A model generated the notes under the pieces. The model worked only from the letters and a program-made list of their open reading frames with translations, made no database searches and was not told the DNA's origin. A DNA stretch of 64,000 nucleotides from Helicobacter rodentium ATCC 700285. GTDB lineage: Bacteria; Campylobacterota; Campylobacteria; Campylobacterales; Helicobacteraceae. The translations under genes were made by a program, and so were the position numbers. The DNA is taken from assembly GCF_000687535.1 (NCBI RefSeq), contig NZ_JHWC01000003.1, forward strand, positions 1-64,000, written 5' to 3'. Shown piece after piece: positions 45,431 through 55,634 of the stretch; the first letter of the stretch is position 1, and the number at the start of each line of letters is the position of its first letter.

Positions 45431-45973
45431 ATGAAATTCATTTTTAAATATGCTTTTATCGTGTTTGGTTTCGGTTTGTTGTTGAGTGGTTGTGGCAAGA
45501 CAAGTTGCGATGATAAAGGTATAGCAGACCAAGCTCTTGATATATTGTTACAAGAATATAATCAAACGGCTAAAGATTTGGGATTTTACACAAGCAATGT
45601 TGTGTTGTTAGACGCAGAACAAAATATCTGTCAGGCAAAGGTTGGAATAAAAGTGTTAGATGAATTTACGCAAATGATACAAAACAAAGAGGTGCAAAAA
45701 AAGATGGCTGACGATATGGGACTTAGTTTGTTTGTTGGTATGGTGGCAAGCAATTTTATGCTTTATCGCTTAATGGGTTATGATGTTTCCATAGATTATG
45801 ATAAACAGGATATTGTTAATGCGCCAGATGTGGGAAAAATGAGTGGAGAGGAGAGAAATAAATACATATCTTATGGGGAAATTTTAGGGAGTTTTATAAA
45901 TTCTACAATTAATTATAAGGTTACTAGCAACAATAAAGGCGATGAATATATTATTGCAGAACTTAATAAATAA
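45431..45973 (+). CDS. Predicted lipoprotein of unknown function
   Basis: The N-terminus MKFIFKYAFIVFGFGLLLSG ends in a lipobox (LLSGC, Cys21), so a lipid-anchored envelope protein is expected. Two more cysteines occur soon after (SCDD) and at QNICQAKVG. The mature part of about 160 residues has no motif I recognise. It stands between the TM2 and the 245-residue genes, close spacing indicating an operon. Confidence 0.75.
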   Translation: MKFIFKYAFIVFGFGLLLSGCGKTSCDDKGIADQALDILLQEYNQTAKDLGFYTSNVVLLDAEQNICQAKVGIKVLDEFTQMIQNKEVQKKMADDMGLSLFVGMVASNFMLYRLMGYDVSIDYDKQDIVNAPDVGKMSGEERNKYISYGEILGSFINSTINYKVTSNNKGDEYIIAELNK

Positions 45974-45984
45974 GGAGAGGTGTA

Positions 45985-46722
45985 ATGTCTTATCAATTGC
46001 CTCAAGAAGCAGAGATTTTGCTGTTAGATTCTTATTATAAATCCGATAGTTTTCAGGGCGGGAGGTTGTTTAAATCTTTCTTTGTAGAGTTTTGCAAACA
46101 AGCGTTTGCAGTGAATCTTGAAGCACAAAAAGGCTTGGGGTTTTTCCCGATGATGTTTGAGGAGAGAAACGCTTATGCGAGTATTGGTTGCGCATTGCAT
46201 TCCTTGACACCTTATGTTTTTAGTGAGAATCCCATTAAATACAAGACAAAAGCTAAAGGCGAGTTAGAAAAGCAAGACAGAAATGGGCTTGTGGATTTTT
46301 GGTGTGCAGAAAAAGATTTCAAATTTGAAGCCTATATAGAATCCAAAAAAATATGGTTGAAAATCAGCACAAATGCCAAATGGGAATTTGATAAATCTTG
46401 TAACGCTCTCATAGGCAGTGCATTTGAGCAAATCAAAAGACTTAAAAGTGCAGGAGTAGATAAGGCGACGAGCAAATACACAGAGGGTGCAGTGTTTAAG
46501 GTCGCTCTTTTTCAGATTCCAATCGTCTATCACCCTAACTTTAAGCCAGAGGAAGCAGATTTGGAATCTGCGCCGAAGCATTTAGAAAGCCTCTTGGCAA
46601 AGAAGCTTAAAAACAATATGGGCTTACTTCTTAGTGTGCTAGATATGCGCCCTTTTGGTGGCTTGGAGGGGGAAGTGGAATGCAATCCCTTTAATGCCCT
46701 TGCTGCTGTGGTAATGCAATAA
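45985..46722 (+). CDS. Unknown protein with a possible PD-(D/E)XK nuclease site
   Basis: I do not recognise a named family for this 245-residue protein. Its middle shows NGLVDFWC (Asp104), FEAYIESKK (Glu119-x-Lys121) and, in the following helix, AFEQIKRLKSA (Gln149). Together with EERNAYASIG (Glu60) this is the order E...D...ExK...Q of PD-(D/E)XK nucleases. The match is short and unproven. Basic residues follow the motif. It has GGAGAGGTGTA as ribosome site and is the third gene after the TM2 and lipoprotein genes. Confidence 0.55.
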   Translation: MSYQLPQEAEILLLDSYYKSDSFQGGRLFKSFFVEFCKQAFAVNLEAQKGLGFFPMMFEERNAYASIGCALHSLTPYVFSENPIKYKTKAKGELEKQDRNGLVDFWCAEKDFKFEAYIESKKIWLKISTNAKWEFDKSCNALIGSAFEQIKRLKSAGVDKATSKYTEGAVFKVALFQIPIVYHPNFKPEEADLESAPKHLESLLAKKLKNNMGLLLSVLDMRPFGGLEGEVECNPFNALAAVVMQ

Positions 46723-46740
46723 ATTCTTATCATTTGTTAA

Positions 46741-47241
46741 TTATTGATGAGATTCCACCTTTAAATCTACAATCCTTGCTTTGCCTCTGAAGATTTTCAA
46801 AGTTACAATCGCTTGATTGTTGGGCTTAGCAAGGAGGCTTTGCATTTCTTGTGCCTTGTCTTTTGTGGTGAAATATTTTTCTATGCCCCCTAAAGAAAGG
46901 CGTGAAAATTCGTTTTTGGGAGCTTTTGTTTTGATATAAAGTTGATTTTTGGGTGGTTTAGTTAGAATCTCTTTAAAGATAAAATTTCCCTTATCTGCTT
47001 TTTCAAGACATACGAAAACCTCTGCATTGAATGGAATCTTTGCATACATAGATTTTTCAAGTTTTACCCCATAATCTAGCCACACAAAATTCCCTGCAAG
47101 TAAATCTCTAGGGTCGTATCCTTTAGCAATAACTTTCACTTCTGTGCCAAAATAGATTGGCAAATAAGCATTGATAAACATTGCGCCAATCAAAGCAAAT
47201 TGTAATCCACACGCAATTAAAAGCCATTTTGCTTTAAGCAT
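46741..47241 (-). CDS. GDYXXLXY-domain membrane-anchored protein
   Basis: The 166-residue protein has one N-terminal membrane helix (WLLIACGLQFALIGAMFI) and then YDPRDLLAGNFVWLDYGV, the motif region after which the GDYXXLXY family is named. It ends in an ordinary beta-rich domain. The ATG at 47241 follows AAGGAGAAAAA and is preferred over the frame start at 47256. It overlaps the DUF2157 gene by 8 bases, a pairing common in bacteria. Function unknown. Confidence 0.8.
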   Translation of the reverse strand: MLKAKWLLIACGLQFALIGAMFINAYLPIYFGTEVKVIAKGYDPRDLLAGNFVWLDYGVKLEKSMYAKIPFNAEVFVCLEKADKGNFIFKEILTKPPKNQLYIKTKAPKNEFSRLSLGGIEKYFTTKDKAQEMQSLLAKPNNQAIVTLKIFRGKARIVDLKVESHQ

Positions 47242-48376
47242 TTTTTCTCCTTGCAAACAAAAGCAATCCTAGTCCAAAACACAAAAAGATGAGACTTGCG
47301 CCAATATAATCCCCCAACAAATCCAAATAGCGCACCAACGCTAACAAGCACAAAACAAACAGCCCCGAGATTGTATGAGAATCTTTGATGAGATGAACGC
47401 CTAAAAGAAGTGTTAAAAAGGAATACAACCCTGTGAGGATTGTTGTATCTAGGGAGTATAAAAAGTAAAAATAATCCACCAAAGCAAAACCGATAATGAG
47501 AATCCCTAAAGGATAGTGTTTAAAATATAGATTCGCAACGCCTAATACGACAAGCAAAACAAGCAAAGAAAAGGAAGGGGTCAAAAACAAATCCTCTAAA
47601 GGATAATAGCTTGAGGCAATGAGGATTAAAGCTAAAGCAAAATAAGCATAAATCTTGTAGGGCTTGAAATGAAAGCCTAAAATGATGAGAGAAAGCCACG
47701 CAAAAGCGGATAGGTTTAAGCTCTCCTCCTGAATCTCACACAGATACAAGCCAAGAAATATAAAATTAGGCAAAGCAAGAATCTTTTTTGCATTTAAGGA
47801 GAGGGGAAAAAGGATTCCACTTTGCACAATAATTCCAAGCGCAATAATACAAATAAATAAACTCATAGAGTGATGGTATTCCACAAGATTCAAAACATAC
47901 CATACGCTAGTGAATAAATAGCCCACAAGGAAAATGGCAGAGGACTTGAGGGCAAAAGCCAACGCCAACACGACACAGCCCACACTCAAAAAGGCTAAAG
48001 CAGTATCCTCCCCTAAATGATAGATTTGTGAAAGCAGAGCAATATTTGCAAGCAAGACAAATCCACTTAGGATTCCAAAACTCTGCTTAAATAAGGGGTT
48101 GTTGGAGTAAAATATGCCCAAATGTGTGGCAAAAAGCGTGGTGAGGAGCAAGAGTGTCTTAAAAATGTTTGGAATCTGCTCCCAATTATAAGCGACAAGC
48201 GTGAGGATAGAAAGCCCTATAAAGATAAAGGCGAAAACGACTAGAAAAGGAAAATCTGAACCTTTATCAAGGGAATAAAAATTTAGGATCTCTTTTTCTT
48301 GTGTTTTGTTAATCAAGCCTTCATTTGCTAGTCTAGCGATTTCAGATTTGAGAAATGATTTTTTATTTAAAAGCAA
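47234..48376 (-). CDS. DUF2157 polytopic membrane protein
   Basis: The 380-residue protein has a short hydrophilic N-terminal part (IARLANEGLINKTQEKEIL) and at least ten hydrophobic segments, matching DUF2157. The start is a TTG at 48376 with AAGGATTTAAA upstream; no ATG fits. Typical relatives are encoded next to GDYXXLXY proteins, as here. Function unknown. Confidence 0.8.
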   Translation of the reverse strand: MLLNKKSFLKSEIARLANEGLINKTQEKEILNFYSLDKGSDFPFLVVFAFIFIGLSILTLVAYNWEQIPNIFKTLLLLTTLFATHLGIFYSNNPLFKQSFGILSGFVLLANIALLSQIYHLGEDTALAFLSVGCVVLALAFALKSSAIFLVGYLFTSVWYVLNLVEYHHSMSLFICIIALGIIVQSGILFPLSLNAKKILALPNFIFLGLYLCEIQEESLNLSAFAWLSLIILGFHFKPYKIYAYFALALILIASSYYPLEDLFLTPSFSLLVLLVVLGVANLYFKHYPLGILIIGFALVDYFYFLYSLDTTILTGLYSFLTLLLGVHLIKDSHTISGLFVLCLLALVRYLDLLGDYIGASLIFLCFGLGLLLFARRKNA

Positions 48377-48466
48377 TTTAAATCCTTGTGTTGATAAATA
48401 TTAAGCAATGTTAATTTTTAAGGTTTAAAATATTGTGTGGATTCCTTTGTGCTGTGGAGGGGAGGG

Positions 48467-48498
48467 TTTATGTTTGCAGGGGAAATTGCAAACATAAA
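48467..48498 (-). terminator. Perfect 12-bp stem-loop after ilvC
   Basis: TTTATGTTTGCA (48467-48478) and TGCAAACATAAA (48487-48498) pair perfectly around an 8-base loop, 8 bases beyond the ilvC stop. There is no T-run afterwards on the ilvC strand, so it may stabilise the 3' end rather than terminate efficiently. Confidence 0.5.
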
Positions 48499-48505
48499 GT
48501 ATGGA

Positions 48506-49648
<1,143 letters not shown>

Positions 49649-49654
49649 TTAGGA

Positions 49655-49660
49655 TATAAT
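49655..49660 (+). promoter_or_regulatory. Consensus -10 box before a 25-codon ORF
   Basis: TATAAT is a perfect -10 hexamer, preceded by AGGA. A weak TTTGGA lies 16 bases upstream of it. It is correctly placed to make a short leader for the ORF at 49687. Confidence 0.5.
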
Positions 49661-49686
49661 GCGTTAAATTTTATAAGGATTTTTCA

Positions 49687-49764
49687 ATGCTACTTTCTTA
49701 TCTGTTGTTTTTAGCACTTTTTTCTATTTTGCTTTACAAGGTTTTTTCTCTATTTCGTGATTAA
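49687..49764 (+). CDS. Tiny hydrophobic peptide (25 residues)
   Basis: ATG at 49687 follows TAAGGATTTTTCA and gives a peptide of leucine, phenylalanine and serine residues (MLLSYLLFLALFSILLYKVF, then SLFRD) with a basic end, long enough for one membrane helix. A perfect TATAAT box lies 27 bases upstream. It points tail-to-tail at another tiny membrane peptide. It could be a small membrane subunit or a toxin-like peptide. No homology is recognised. Confidence 0.5.
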   Translation: MLLSYLLFLALFSILLYKVFSLFRD

Positions 49765-49774
49765 GGGATTCCAA

Positions 49775-49867
49775 CTATTTTTTGTAAGCGTAATACAAAA
49801 ACGCACCCATTCCTACCACAAAGACGACACCCAAAAATACAATCATTACAATGTCTAATAATCCCAT
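49775..49867 (-). CDS. Tiny membrane peptide (30 residues) after rlmN
   Basis: The ATG at 49867 stands one base after the rlmN stop codon with AAAGGAATAAA as ribosome site. The peptide (MGLLDIVMIVFLGVVFVVGM, then GAFLYYAYKK) is a single hydrophobic helix with a lysine end. Translational coupling to rlmN is likely. Function unknown. Confidence 0.6.
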   Translation of the reverse strand: MGLLDIVMIVFLGVVFVVGMGAFLYYAYKK

Positions 49868-49868
49868 T

Positions 49869-50909
49869 TTATTCCTTTAAATTGCGCTCTCTAAGTTGTC
49901 CGCACGCCGCACTAATGTCTAAGCCTTTGGATTCTCTAATCGTGCATAAAAGCCCTTTTTTAAGCAAAAATTCCCTAAAAGCCTCCACTTTTTCTATGCT
50001 TGGGCGTTTGTATTTGCTTCCCTCGTGGGGATTAAAATAAATTAGATTCACCTTGGCTTTGATTTTATTCAGCAGGGCGACAAGTTTTTTTGCGCTATCC
50101 AAGTCATCGTTTAAGCCATCAATCACAAGATATTCAAACATTACCCTTTTACGACTATCAATAGGAAATTGCGCGACTTCATCAATCACAGCTTGGATAT
50201 TGTAGGCTTTATTGATTGGCATTAGCTCACTTCGCAATTTATCATCAACGGCGTGTAAAGAAATCGCGAGTTGCACTCCAAGATTGAGTGCGCCAAGTTT
50301 TTTAATCTTTGGCGCGATTCCGCTTGTGGAGATTGTCTGTCGGCGCGTAGAAATGCTTAAACCATCTAGCGTGGAAAGAATCTCAATCGCGCTTACGACA
50401 TTATCCAAATTATCTAGCGGTTCGCCCATTCCCATATACACGATATTGATTGCTTTGTTTTGTGGAATCCCTTGGTCTTTTTTAATCGCCCACACTTGAT
50501 AGACGATTTCTCCCGCATTGAGATTTCTCACAAATCCTCCCTTTGCAGTGAGGCAAAAACTACATCCGACTTTGCAACCCACTTGCGAAGAGAGGCAAAG
50601 CGTGAATTTATCCTCTTTCATTTTTAAAAACACTGATTCATAGGTGAGATTATCTTGCGTGGCAAAAAGATATTTTACGCTTCCATCAATGCTTTGTTCT
50701 TTTTTGCAGATTTGTACTTTTTGTGTTGTGAAATTTTCTTTCAAATAGGTTTTTAATGGCTTGGGTAAATTGTCCATTGTATCAAAATCATCAACATAGC
50801 GCACATAGAGCCAATGGTAAATTTGCTTTGCGCGGAACTTTTGGAATCCTGCATTTTCAAGCATTGTTCCAAGTGTATCAAGAGAGAGACTAAAAATATT
50901 TTCTTGCAT
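49869..50909 (-). CDS. rlmN: 23S rRNA (A2503)/tRNA (A37) methyltransferase RlmN
   Basis: The 346-residue radical SAM enzyme methylates C2 of adenosine. The radical SAM cluster motif is [14 protein letters not shown], preceded by LCLSSQVG, and a further conserved region is [15 protein letters not shown]. The C-terminal catalytic cysteine region is present ([14 protein letters not shown]). The start directly follows the stop of the phosphorylase-like gene, so the genes S4-phosphorylase-rlmN-peptide form one tight operon. Confidence 0.95.
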   Translation of the reverse strand: MQENIFSLSLDTLGTMLENAGFQKFRAKQIYHWLYVRYVDDFDTMDNLPKPLKTYLKENFTTQKVQICKKEQSIDGSVKYLFATQDNLTYESVFLKMKEDKFTLCLSSQVGCKVGCSFCLTAKGGFVRNLNAGEIVYQVWAIKKDQGIPQNKAINIVYMGMGEPLDNLDNVVSAIEILSTLDGLSISTRRQTISTSGIAPKIKKLGALNLGVQLAISLHAVDDKLRSELMPINKAYNIQAVIDEVAQFPIDSRKRVMFEYLVIDGLNDDLDSAKKLVALLNKIKAKVNLIYFNPHEGSKYKRPSIEKVEAFREFLLKKGLLCTIRESKGLDISAACGQLRERNLKE

Positions 50910-51467
50910 TTATTTGCCTAAAGCAGAATCCAATTTGTTTTTAATATAGGATTCTAATTTTTGCATTGCTGCTTTGTGGTTGGATAAAAATTCCTCTCTC
51001 GCATTTTTGTGGATATAATTTGTGCTACAAAAGATTCCAATTGCAGGGAGATTAAAATGGTTTGCGACTTTTAATATGCTAAAAAATTCCATATTTTCAT
51101 AAGCGATTCCAAGTTTTAGCATTTTTTGCGCAAGGTTGGAATCGGTGCTGATATAATTGCTAGAATTGACAATTTTTTGTTCTGCATTCAAAATAGTTTC
51201 ACGTGAAACATTTGTTAAAATATTATCCAATGGTGTGTAAGATTTATCCTCTAAAAAGGATAGCTCAACATTGCTCGCCCCATAAGACTCAAAGACTTCT
51301 AGTAGTGGAATCGCAGTAGAGTAGCTTCCACAAGTGCCAATAAACACAATTTCATCAGGTTTATCAAATAGCACAGATTGCGTTAGATTGATTGCTGATT
51401 CCACTAGCCCCACTCCAATGCTTTTTGCAAAAGCAAAGGATTCCATTTTTCCCGCGCAGTAAATCAT
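50910..51467 (-). CDS. Nucleoside phosphorylase-like protein (PNP_UDP family)
   Basis: The 185-residue protein has the family features IYCAGKMESFAFAKSIGVGL, then EIVFIGTCGSYS and YENMEFFSILKVANHFNLP, the region that binds the nucleoside. This resembles short purine nucleoside phosphorylase or 5'-methylthioadenosine/SAH nucleosidase-like proteins of Helicobacter. It is shorter than the 230-250 residue enzymes, so activity is uncertain. It overlaps the S4 gene by 4 bases. Confidence 0.75.
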   Translation of the reverse strand: MIYCAGKMESFAFAKSIGVGLVESAINLTQSVLFDKPDEIVFIGTCGSYSTAIPLLEVFESYGASNVELSFLEDKSYTPLDNILTNVSRETILNAEQKIVNSSNYISTDSNLAQKMLKLGIAYENMEFFSILKVANHFNLPAIGIFCSTNYIHKNAREEFLSNHKAAMQKLESYIKNKLDSALGK

Positions 51468-51715
51468 TTTTGTATTTCCTTATAATACAAATGCGATTCG
51501 TTCTTTTTGATTGTTTTTTGTTCTGGAATCTGTAAGACTTGATAAAACTTGGATTTTTCTAAAAATGCAATTTCTATCACATCGCCCACTTTCACATCTC
51601 TACTTGCTTTGACATTGATTCCCGCGATTCTTACAACACCATTTGCAATCATATCTTGTGCGATTGCGCGTCTTTTGACAATATTGACAGCATTTAAAAA
51701 TTTATCAATTCGCAT
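51464..51715 (-). CDS. S4-domain RNA-binding protein (Hsp15/RqcP-like)
   Basis: The 83-residue protein consists mainly of an S4 fold, MRIDKFLNAVNIVKRRAIAQ then ANGVVRIAGINVKASRDVKV. Small S4 proteins such as Hsp15 and RqcP bind stalled large ribosomal subunits. It is first in the operon leading to rlmN, another ribosome-related gene. The ribosome-rescue role is inferred from family likeness. Confidence 0.82.
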   Translation of the reverse strand: MRIDKFLNAVNIVKRRAIAQDMIANGVVRIAGINVKASRDVKVGDVIEIAFLEKSKFYQVLQIPEQKTIKKNESHLYYKEIQK

Positions 51716-51798
51716 TTTTATCCTTAAAATTTGCAGAATTGTAGCTAAAAGAATATTAAATTGTTGCTATAATAACGCAAAATTTTTAAGGAGCTAAA

Positions 51799-53013
51799 AT
51801 GGGCAACAAACAAATCAAAAAAGTGGTCCTTGCATATAGCGGTGGATTAGATACAAGTGTTATTCTAAAATGGCTTGGCGATACTTATGGTTGTGAAGTG
51901 GTAACTTTTACCGCAGACATTGGACAAGGTGAGGAAGTAGAACCCGCAAGAGCAAAAGCACAAAAGCTTGGAATCAAATCGGAAAATATCTTTATCAAAG
52001 ATTTGCGTGAGGAATTTATCCGCGATTTTGTTTTTCCAATGTTTAGGGCAAATACGATTTATGAGGGAGAATATTTGCTAGGGACAAGCATTGCGCGTCC
52101 TTTGATTGCAAAACATTTGGTGGAGATTGCAAAAGAAGTGGGTGCAGACGCTATTTCACACGGCGCAACAGGTAAGGGTAACGACCAAGTGCGCTTTGAG
52201 ATTGGTGCGTATGCGTTGAATCCGGATATTAAAGTCATTGCGCCTTGGAGGGAGTGGGATTTAAATAGTCGCGAAAAGTTATTGGGATATGCGGAATCCG
52301 CAGGGATTCCTATTGAGAAAAAGGCAAACAAATCGCCTTATTCAATGGACGCAAATTTATTGCACATTAGTTATGAGGGGCAGATTTTAGAAAATCCAAA
52401 TGTTGCACCCGAAGAGGATATGTGGCGTTGGAGTGTTTCACCCAAAAACGCACCGGATACACCGACAATTATTACGATTGAATTTAAAAAGGGTGATGGA
52501 ATCGCAATCAATGGAGAAAAGCTAAGCCCGGCAAATTTTTGGGAAAGGTTGAATAAATTAGCCGGTGAAAATGGAATCGGTAGATTGGATTTGGTAGAAA
52601 ATCGTTATGTGGGTATGAAATCACGCGGTTGCTATGAAACTCCGGGAGGAACGATTTATCTTAAAGCACACCGCGCCATAGAATCGCTATGCCTTGATAG
52701 GGAGGAAGCGCATTTAAAAGATGAGATTATGCCAAAATATGCGAGTTTGATTTATAATGGATATTGGTTTAGCCCAGAGAGAGAAGCCTTACAAGCTTTG
52801 ATTGACAAAACGCAAGAAAAAGTAGAGGGTGTGGTGCGCTTAGAGCTTTATAAGGGGAATGTAACGATTCTTGGTAGAGAATCTAAAAATTCTCTCTTTA
52901 ATGCTGCGTATAGCACTTTTGAAGAGGATTCTGTTTATAACCAAAGCGATGCGGAAGGATTCATTAAACTCAATGCTTTGCGGTTTATTATTGCAGGAAA
53001 AACGCGTAAATAA
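51799..53013 (+). CDS. argG: Argininosuccinate synthase ArgG
   Basis: The 404-residue enzyme joins citrulline and aspartate with ATP in arginine synthesis. The ATP site [17 protein letters not shown] (PP-motif), [17 protein letters not shown], and the citrulline-binding [18 protein letters not shown] are visible. The ATG at 51799 has TTAAGGAGCTAAA upstream. It is divergent from the S4 gene by 83 bases and monocistronic. Confidence 0.97.
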   Translation: MGNKQIKKVVLAYSGGLDTSVILKWLGDTYGCEVVTFTADIGQGEEVEPARAKAQKLGIKSENIFIKDLREEFIRDFVFPMFRANTIYEGEYLLGTSIARPLIAKHLVEIAKEVGADAISHGATGKGNDQVRFEIGAYALNPDIKVIAPWREWDLNSREKLLGYAESAGIPIEKKANKSPYSMDANLLHISYEGQILENPNVAPEEDMWRWSVSPKNAPDTPTIITIEFKKGDGIAINGEKLSPANFWERLNKLAGENGIGRLDLVENRYVGMKSRGCYETPGGTIYLKAHRAIESLCLDREEAHLKDEIMPKYASLIYNGYWFSPEREALQALIDKTQEKVEGVVRLELYKGNVTILGRESKNSLFNAAYSTFEEDSVYNQSDAEGFIKLNALRFIIAGKTRK

Positions 53014-53109
53014 TTTTTGGGATATTTTAACTTTTATTTGCGTGGTTGTGCGTTCCGATTTCTTGTGGAATCTCGCCTTTATGATTCCATTGTTAAGATT
53101 ATTTTGTTT

Positions 53110-53159
53110 TGCGAGATTATGGCTTTGCAATTTGTTTTGCTTATTTCTCGCAATGACTA
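53110..53159 (-). repeat. Inverted CATTGCGAG-type repeat copy
   Basis: On the minus strand it starts GTCATTGCGAGAAATAAGCA and resembles the copy at 28831-28879. It follows argG at the 3' side, and a second partial element (GTGGAATCTCGCC) lies at about 53065. Confidence 0.65.
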
Positions 53160-53246
53160 GAGCGGTTTAGTTCTTGTTCTTGTTGTGTGGGGATTCCTAG
53201 CCTCTTATGATTGAGAGAAGCAAACAAATTCAAAGCAAAACCGCAA

Positions 53247-54281
53247 CTACTCTTCTAAAACACAAATTTGTTTTTGTTTTATAGCAATTAGAGTGCGAAA
53301 GCTTACGATAAGCACTATTATACTGCTTAATACAATGCCTAAAATTCCAAAAAATCCATAGAGCAAAGAACCATTCCAAGCAAAAAGCTCTAATGCGCAA
53401 AGGGTAAAAGCGCAAGTGGGAAAAGTAAAAGCCCACCAAGAGAGTGCAAATTTCAGCCGACTAAAAACCCCAAAGAGGCTTATCATTAAGAACATAAAAA
53501 ATAGCGCAACACTAAAACTAGCACTTGCGATTCCATAGAGAGTAGCAATATCCGTAAATCCTTTGAATAAAGCTAGAATGTCTAGAGCAAAAACACTAGG
53601 GGGGGCGATGAAAATAAATAAAGTTGGTAAAAACTTTTGTGGTAGATTTTCTCCAAAAACTAGGCGAATAAGAAGTGCCGCATTGAGTAGAATCCAAAAG
53701 AAGCTTCCCATTCCAAAATAAAAAATTAAAACCTCAAAAGGAATCGTCCATTCTTCTTTTGAATTTAGATTCATTCCTGCAAGTGGAACGATAAGATTCC
53801 CTACGATAGGGATAAACCACGCAGGATTTGCCATTTTTTGTTGCATTTCATTGACAAACCAGAATCGCACGACATAAAGACTAAAGAGAAGCTGTAAAGA
53901 AGCACTACCATAAAAAACCACAATATGAAATTGTAATGGAATAAAGTCAAAGCGCAAAAGAAGCATTAAGACTATTAAAAAAGACACAGAAATGGCTGCA
54001 AAAAAATTAATCCGCACGGGGTGTTTGAGTTCTTTTAAGAATGCGGGAGAATATAAAATTGTTTTGGCTAGATAAAGCAGTGCAATAATACATAAAAGGG
54101 CTAGGCTTAAAAAGGTTAATGCAAGAAAAATACTATCAAACTTCGCCTCTAGCCCAAAAACCTTCAGTGTTTTACCTGCAACAAGAGCCAATCCGCCAAT
54201 GCCCATAACTGCTGCAAAAAACATAATAGGAAAATGCAAAAGCCAACTTTCTTGATTGCTTGTTTGATTCGGAGTTTCCAT
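53247..54281 (-). CDS. TDT/SLAC1-family transporter
   Basis: The protein of about 344 residues has some ten hydrophobic segments in the pattern of the TehA/Mae1/SLAC1 family. The N-terminal FPIMFFAAVMGIGGLALVAG is the typical family opening, and NPAWFIPIVGNLIVPLAG another conserved loop. Members transport anions, including dicarboxylates, sulfite and tellurite. The substrate is not predictable. The ATG at 54281 has AAAAGGGCTAACA upstream, preferred to the longer frame start at 54326. It is followed at the 3' end by a repeat. Confidence 0.85.
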   Translation of the reverse strand: METPNQTSNQESWLLHFPIMFFAAVMGIGGLALVAGKTLKVFGLEAKFDSIFLALTFLSLALLCIIALLYLAKTILYSPAFLKELKHPVRINFFAAISVSFLIVLMLLLRFDFIPLQFHIVVFYGSASLQLLFSLYVVRFWFVNEMQQKMANPAWFIPIVGNLIVPLAGMNLNSKEEWTIPFEVLIFYFGMGSFFWILLNAALLIRLVFGENLPQKFLPTLFIFIAPPSVFALDILALFKGFTDIATLYGIASASFSVALFFMFLMISLFGVFSRLKFALSWWAFTFPTCAFTLCALELFAWNGSLLYGFFGILGIVLSSIIVLIVSFRTLIAIKQKQICVLEE

Positions 54282-54422
54282 TGTTAGCCCTTTTAAAAAA
54301 ATATGCGAAGTATATTCCAAAAGCAAAGGGGAACAATGTGATAAAGTTACAGAATATTTTATCGCTTGTTATTGTGGGTGGCTTGAGTTTGCATTAACCG
54401 CAGAGCAGTTAATGCAAACGAC

Positions 54423-55471
54423 TCAATAAAGGTCAAAGTATTTTTGGATTTCTTTTGGATTGCTTGTTTTTGTAAGTGCCAACATTAAAAGAACCCTTGC
54501 TTTTTGGGGGTTGAGATTGTTTGCGCTAATGAAGCCTTGTTGAATTTCTTCCTCACTTAGAGGAACTAAGCCAGAGCCAACGCGTGAGCTTTTTGCCACT
54601 ACAAGTTTTTTCTGTGAGAGAAGCTCAATTAGATAGTTTTTTGATTTTCGTGAATGCTACCTGCTCCACTTCCTGCAACAACCAATCCTTTTACGCCTGC
54701 GTTTAAAAAGGCTTCTACTGCAACTTTTGAGCCATCATTGGAATAAGTATAGACAATATCTACTTTAGGCAATTCTTTTAAGCCTCTAACGCTAAAAGGA
54801 GAATCCTTTGTGTGTGCTTTGACACTAAGGGAGTTAAAAAACGCTTTACCATCTACGATATAACCGATTTCTCCGCTATTGGGAGCTTTAAAGGTTTCAA
54901 CATTTAGTGTGTGGGTTTTACTTACTTCTCTCGCGCTATAAATTTTGTCATTAATCGCCACCATTACGCCCTTATTTCTAGCATTTTTATCTCCAGCAAG
55001 ACTTACAGCATTGTAAAGGTTTTTGGGCCCATCTGCGCTAATAGCAGTTGCAGGTCTCATTGCTCCTGTTAAAACAACGGGTTTATTGCTTTTTACCACA
55101 AGGTTTAAGAAGTAAGCGGTTTCTTCCATTGTGTCTGTTCCGTGTGTGATGACGATTCCATCTACATTGGAGCTTGACAAAAGAGAATTGACTTTGTTTG
55201 CAAGTGTGAGCCAAACTTGGTCTGTCATATTAGAGCTATCAATATTTGCTACTTGCTCACCGCTAATGTTGGCAATATTTTTTAGCTCTGGTACCGCGTT
55301 AATAAGCACCTCTATGCCCAAACTACCTGCTTTATAGCCTGTAGTTGCAAGGTCGCTTTTTGCCTCTCCTGCGATTGTTCCGCCTGTTGCCAAAATTACA
55401 ATATTTGGTTTAGCAAATGCCATCACGCTTACTCCTAACATAAGCAAAACTCCAAAAAACAATTTTTTCAT
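54423..55471 (-). pseudogene. ansB: Periplasmic L-asparaginase (type II), single frameshift
   Basis: A complete type II asparaginase of about 350 residues, including the signal peptide, is encoded if one A is added to the run of six (T6 on the plus strand, 54637-54642). The restored text HENQKNYLIELLSQKKLVVA continues to NPQKARVLLMLALTKTSNPK and ends KEIQKYFDLY, as in other AnsB enzymes. As read, the chain stops after HENQKTI, losing about 70 C-terminal residues. A six-base run is a modest slippage site, so decay, strain-level mutation and sequencing error are all possible. Confidence 0.82.
54629..55471 (-). CDS. L-asparaginase, truncated as read
   Basis: It starts with MKKLFFGVLLMLGVSVMAFA, a signal peptide for periplasmic export, after AAGGAGTAAAA. 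The first catalytic motif is ILATGGTIAGEAKSD (threonine nucleophile) and the second ITHGTDTMEETAYFLNLVV, both present. In these enzymes the C-terminal domain completes the fold and dimer, so the stop at 54629 probably abolishes activity. Where intact, the enzyme converts asparagine to aspartate plus ammonia, feeding fumarate metabolism. Confidence 0.88.
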   Translation of the reverse strand: MKKLFFGVLLMLGVSVMAFAKPNIVILATGGTIAGEAKSDLATTGYKAGSLGIEVLINAVPELKNIANISGEQVANIDSSNMTDQVWLTLANKVNSLLSSSNVDGIVITHGTDTMEETAYFLNLVVKSNKPVVLTGAMRPATAISADGPKNLYNAVSLAGDKNARNKGVMVAINDKIYSAREVSKTHTLNVETFKAPNSGEIGYIVDGKAFFNSLSVKAHTKDSPFSVRGLKELPKVDIVYTYSNDGSKVAVEAFLNAGVKGLVVAGSGAGSIHENQKTI

Positions 55472-55634
55472 TTTTACTCCTTGAGAATTTAAAAATTCTT
55501 TTAATTGTATCAAAGTTGTTATGTAAAATATTTTAAAGTAATATTCTTTTAGTGTAATAAAATCACATAGTTTTGATTATTATTTAAGATATAATATTAG
55601 AGAGGTTAAGGAAATAAACAGCCAAGGAGCAAAA

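Noticed and set aside
53014-53246. Small ORF overlapping the end of argG (52871-53170)
   Set aside because: It is out of frame with ArgG over most of its length and continues into a repeat element; no ribosome site.
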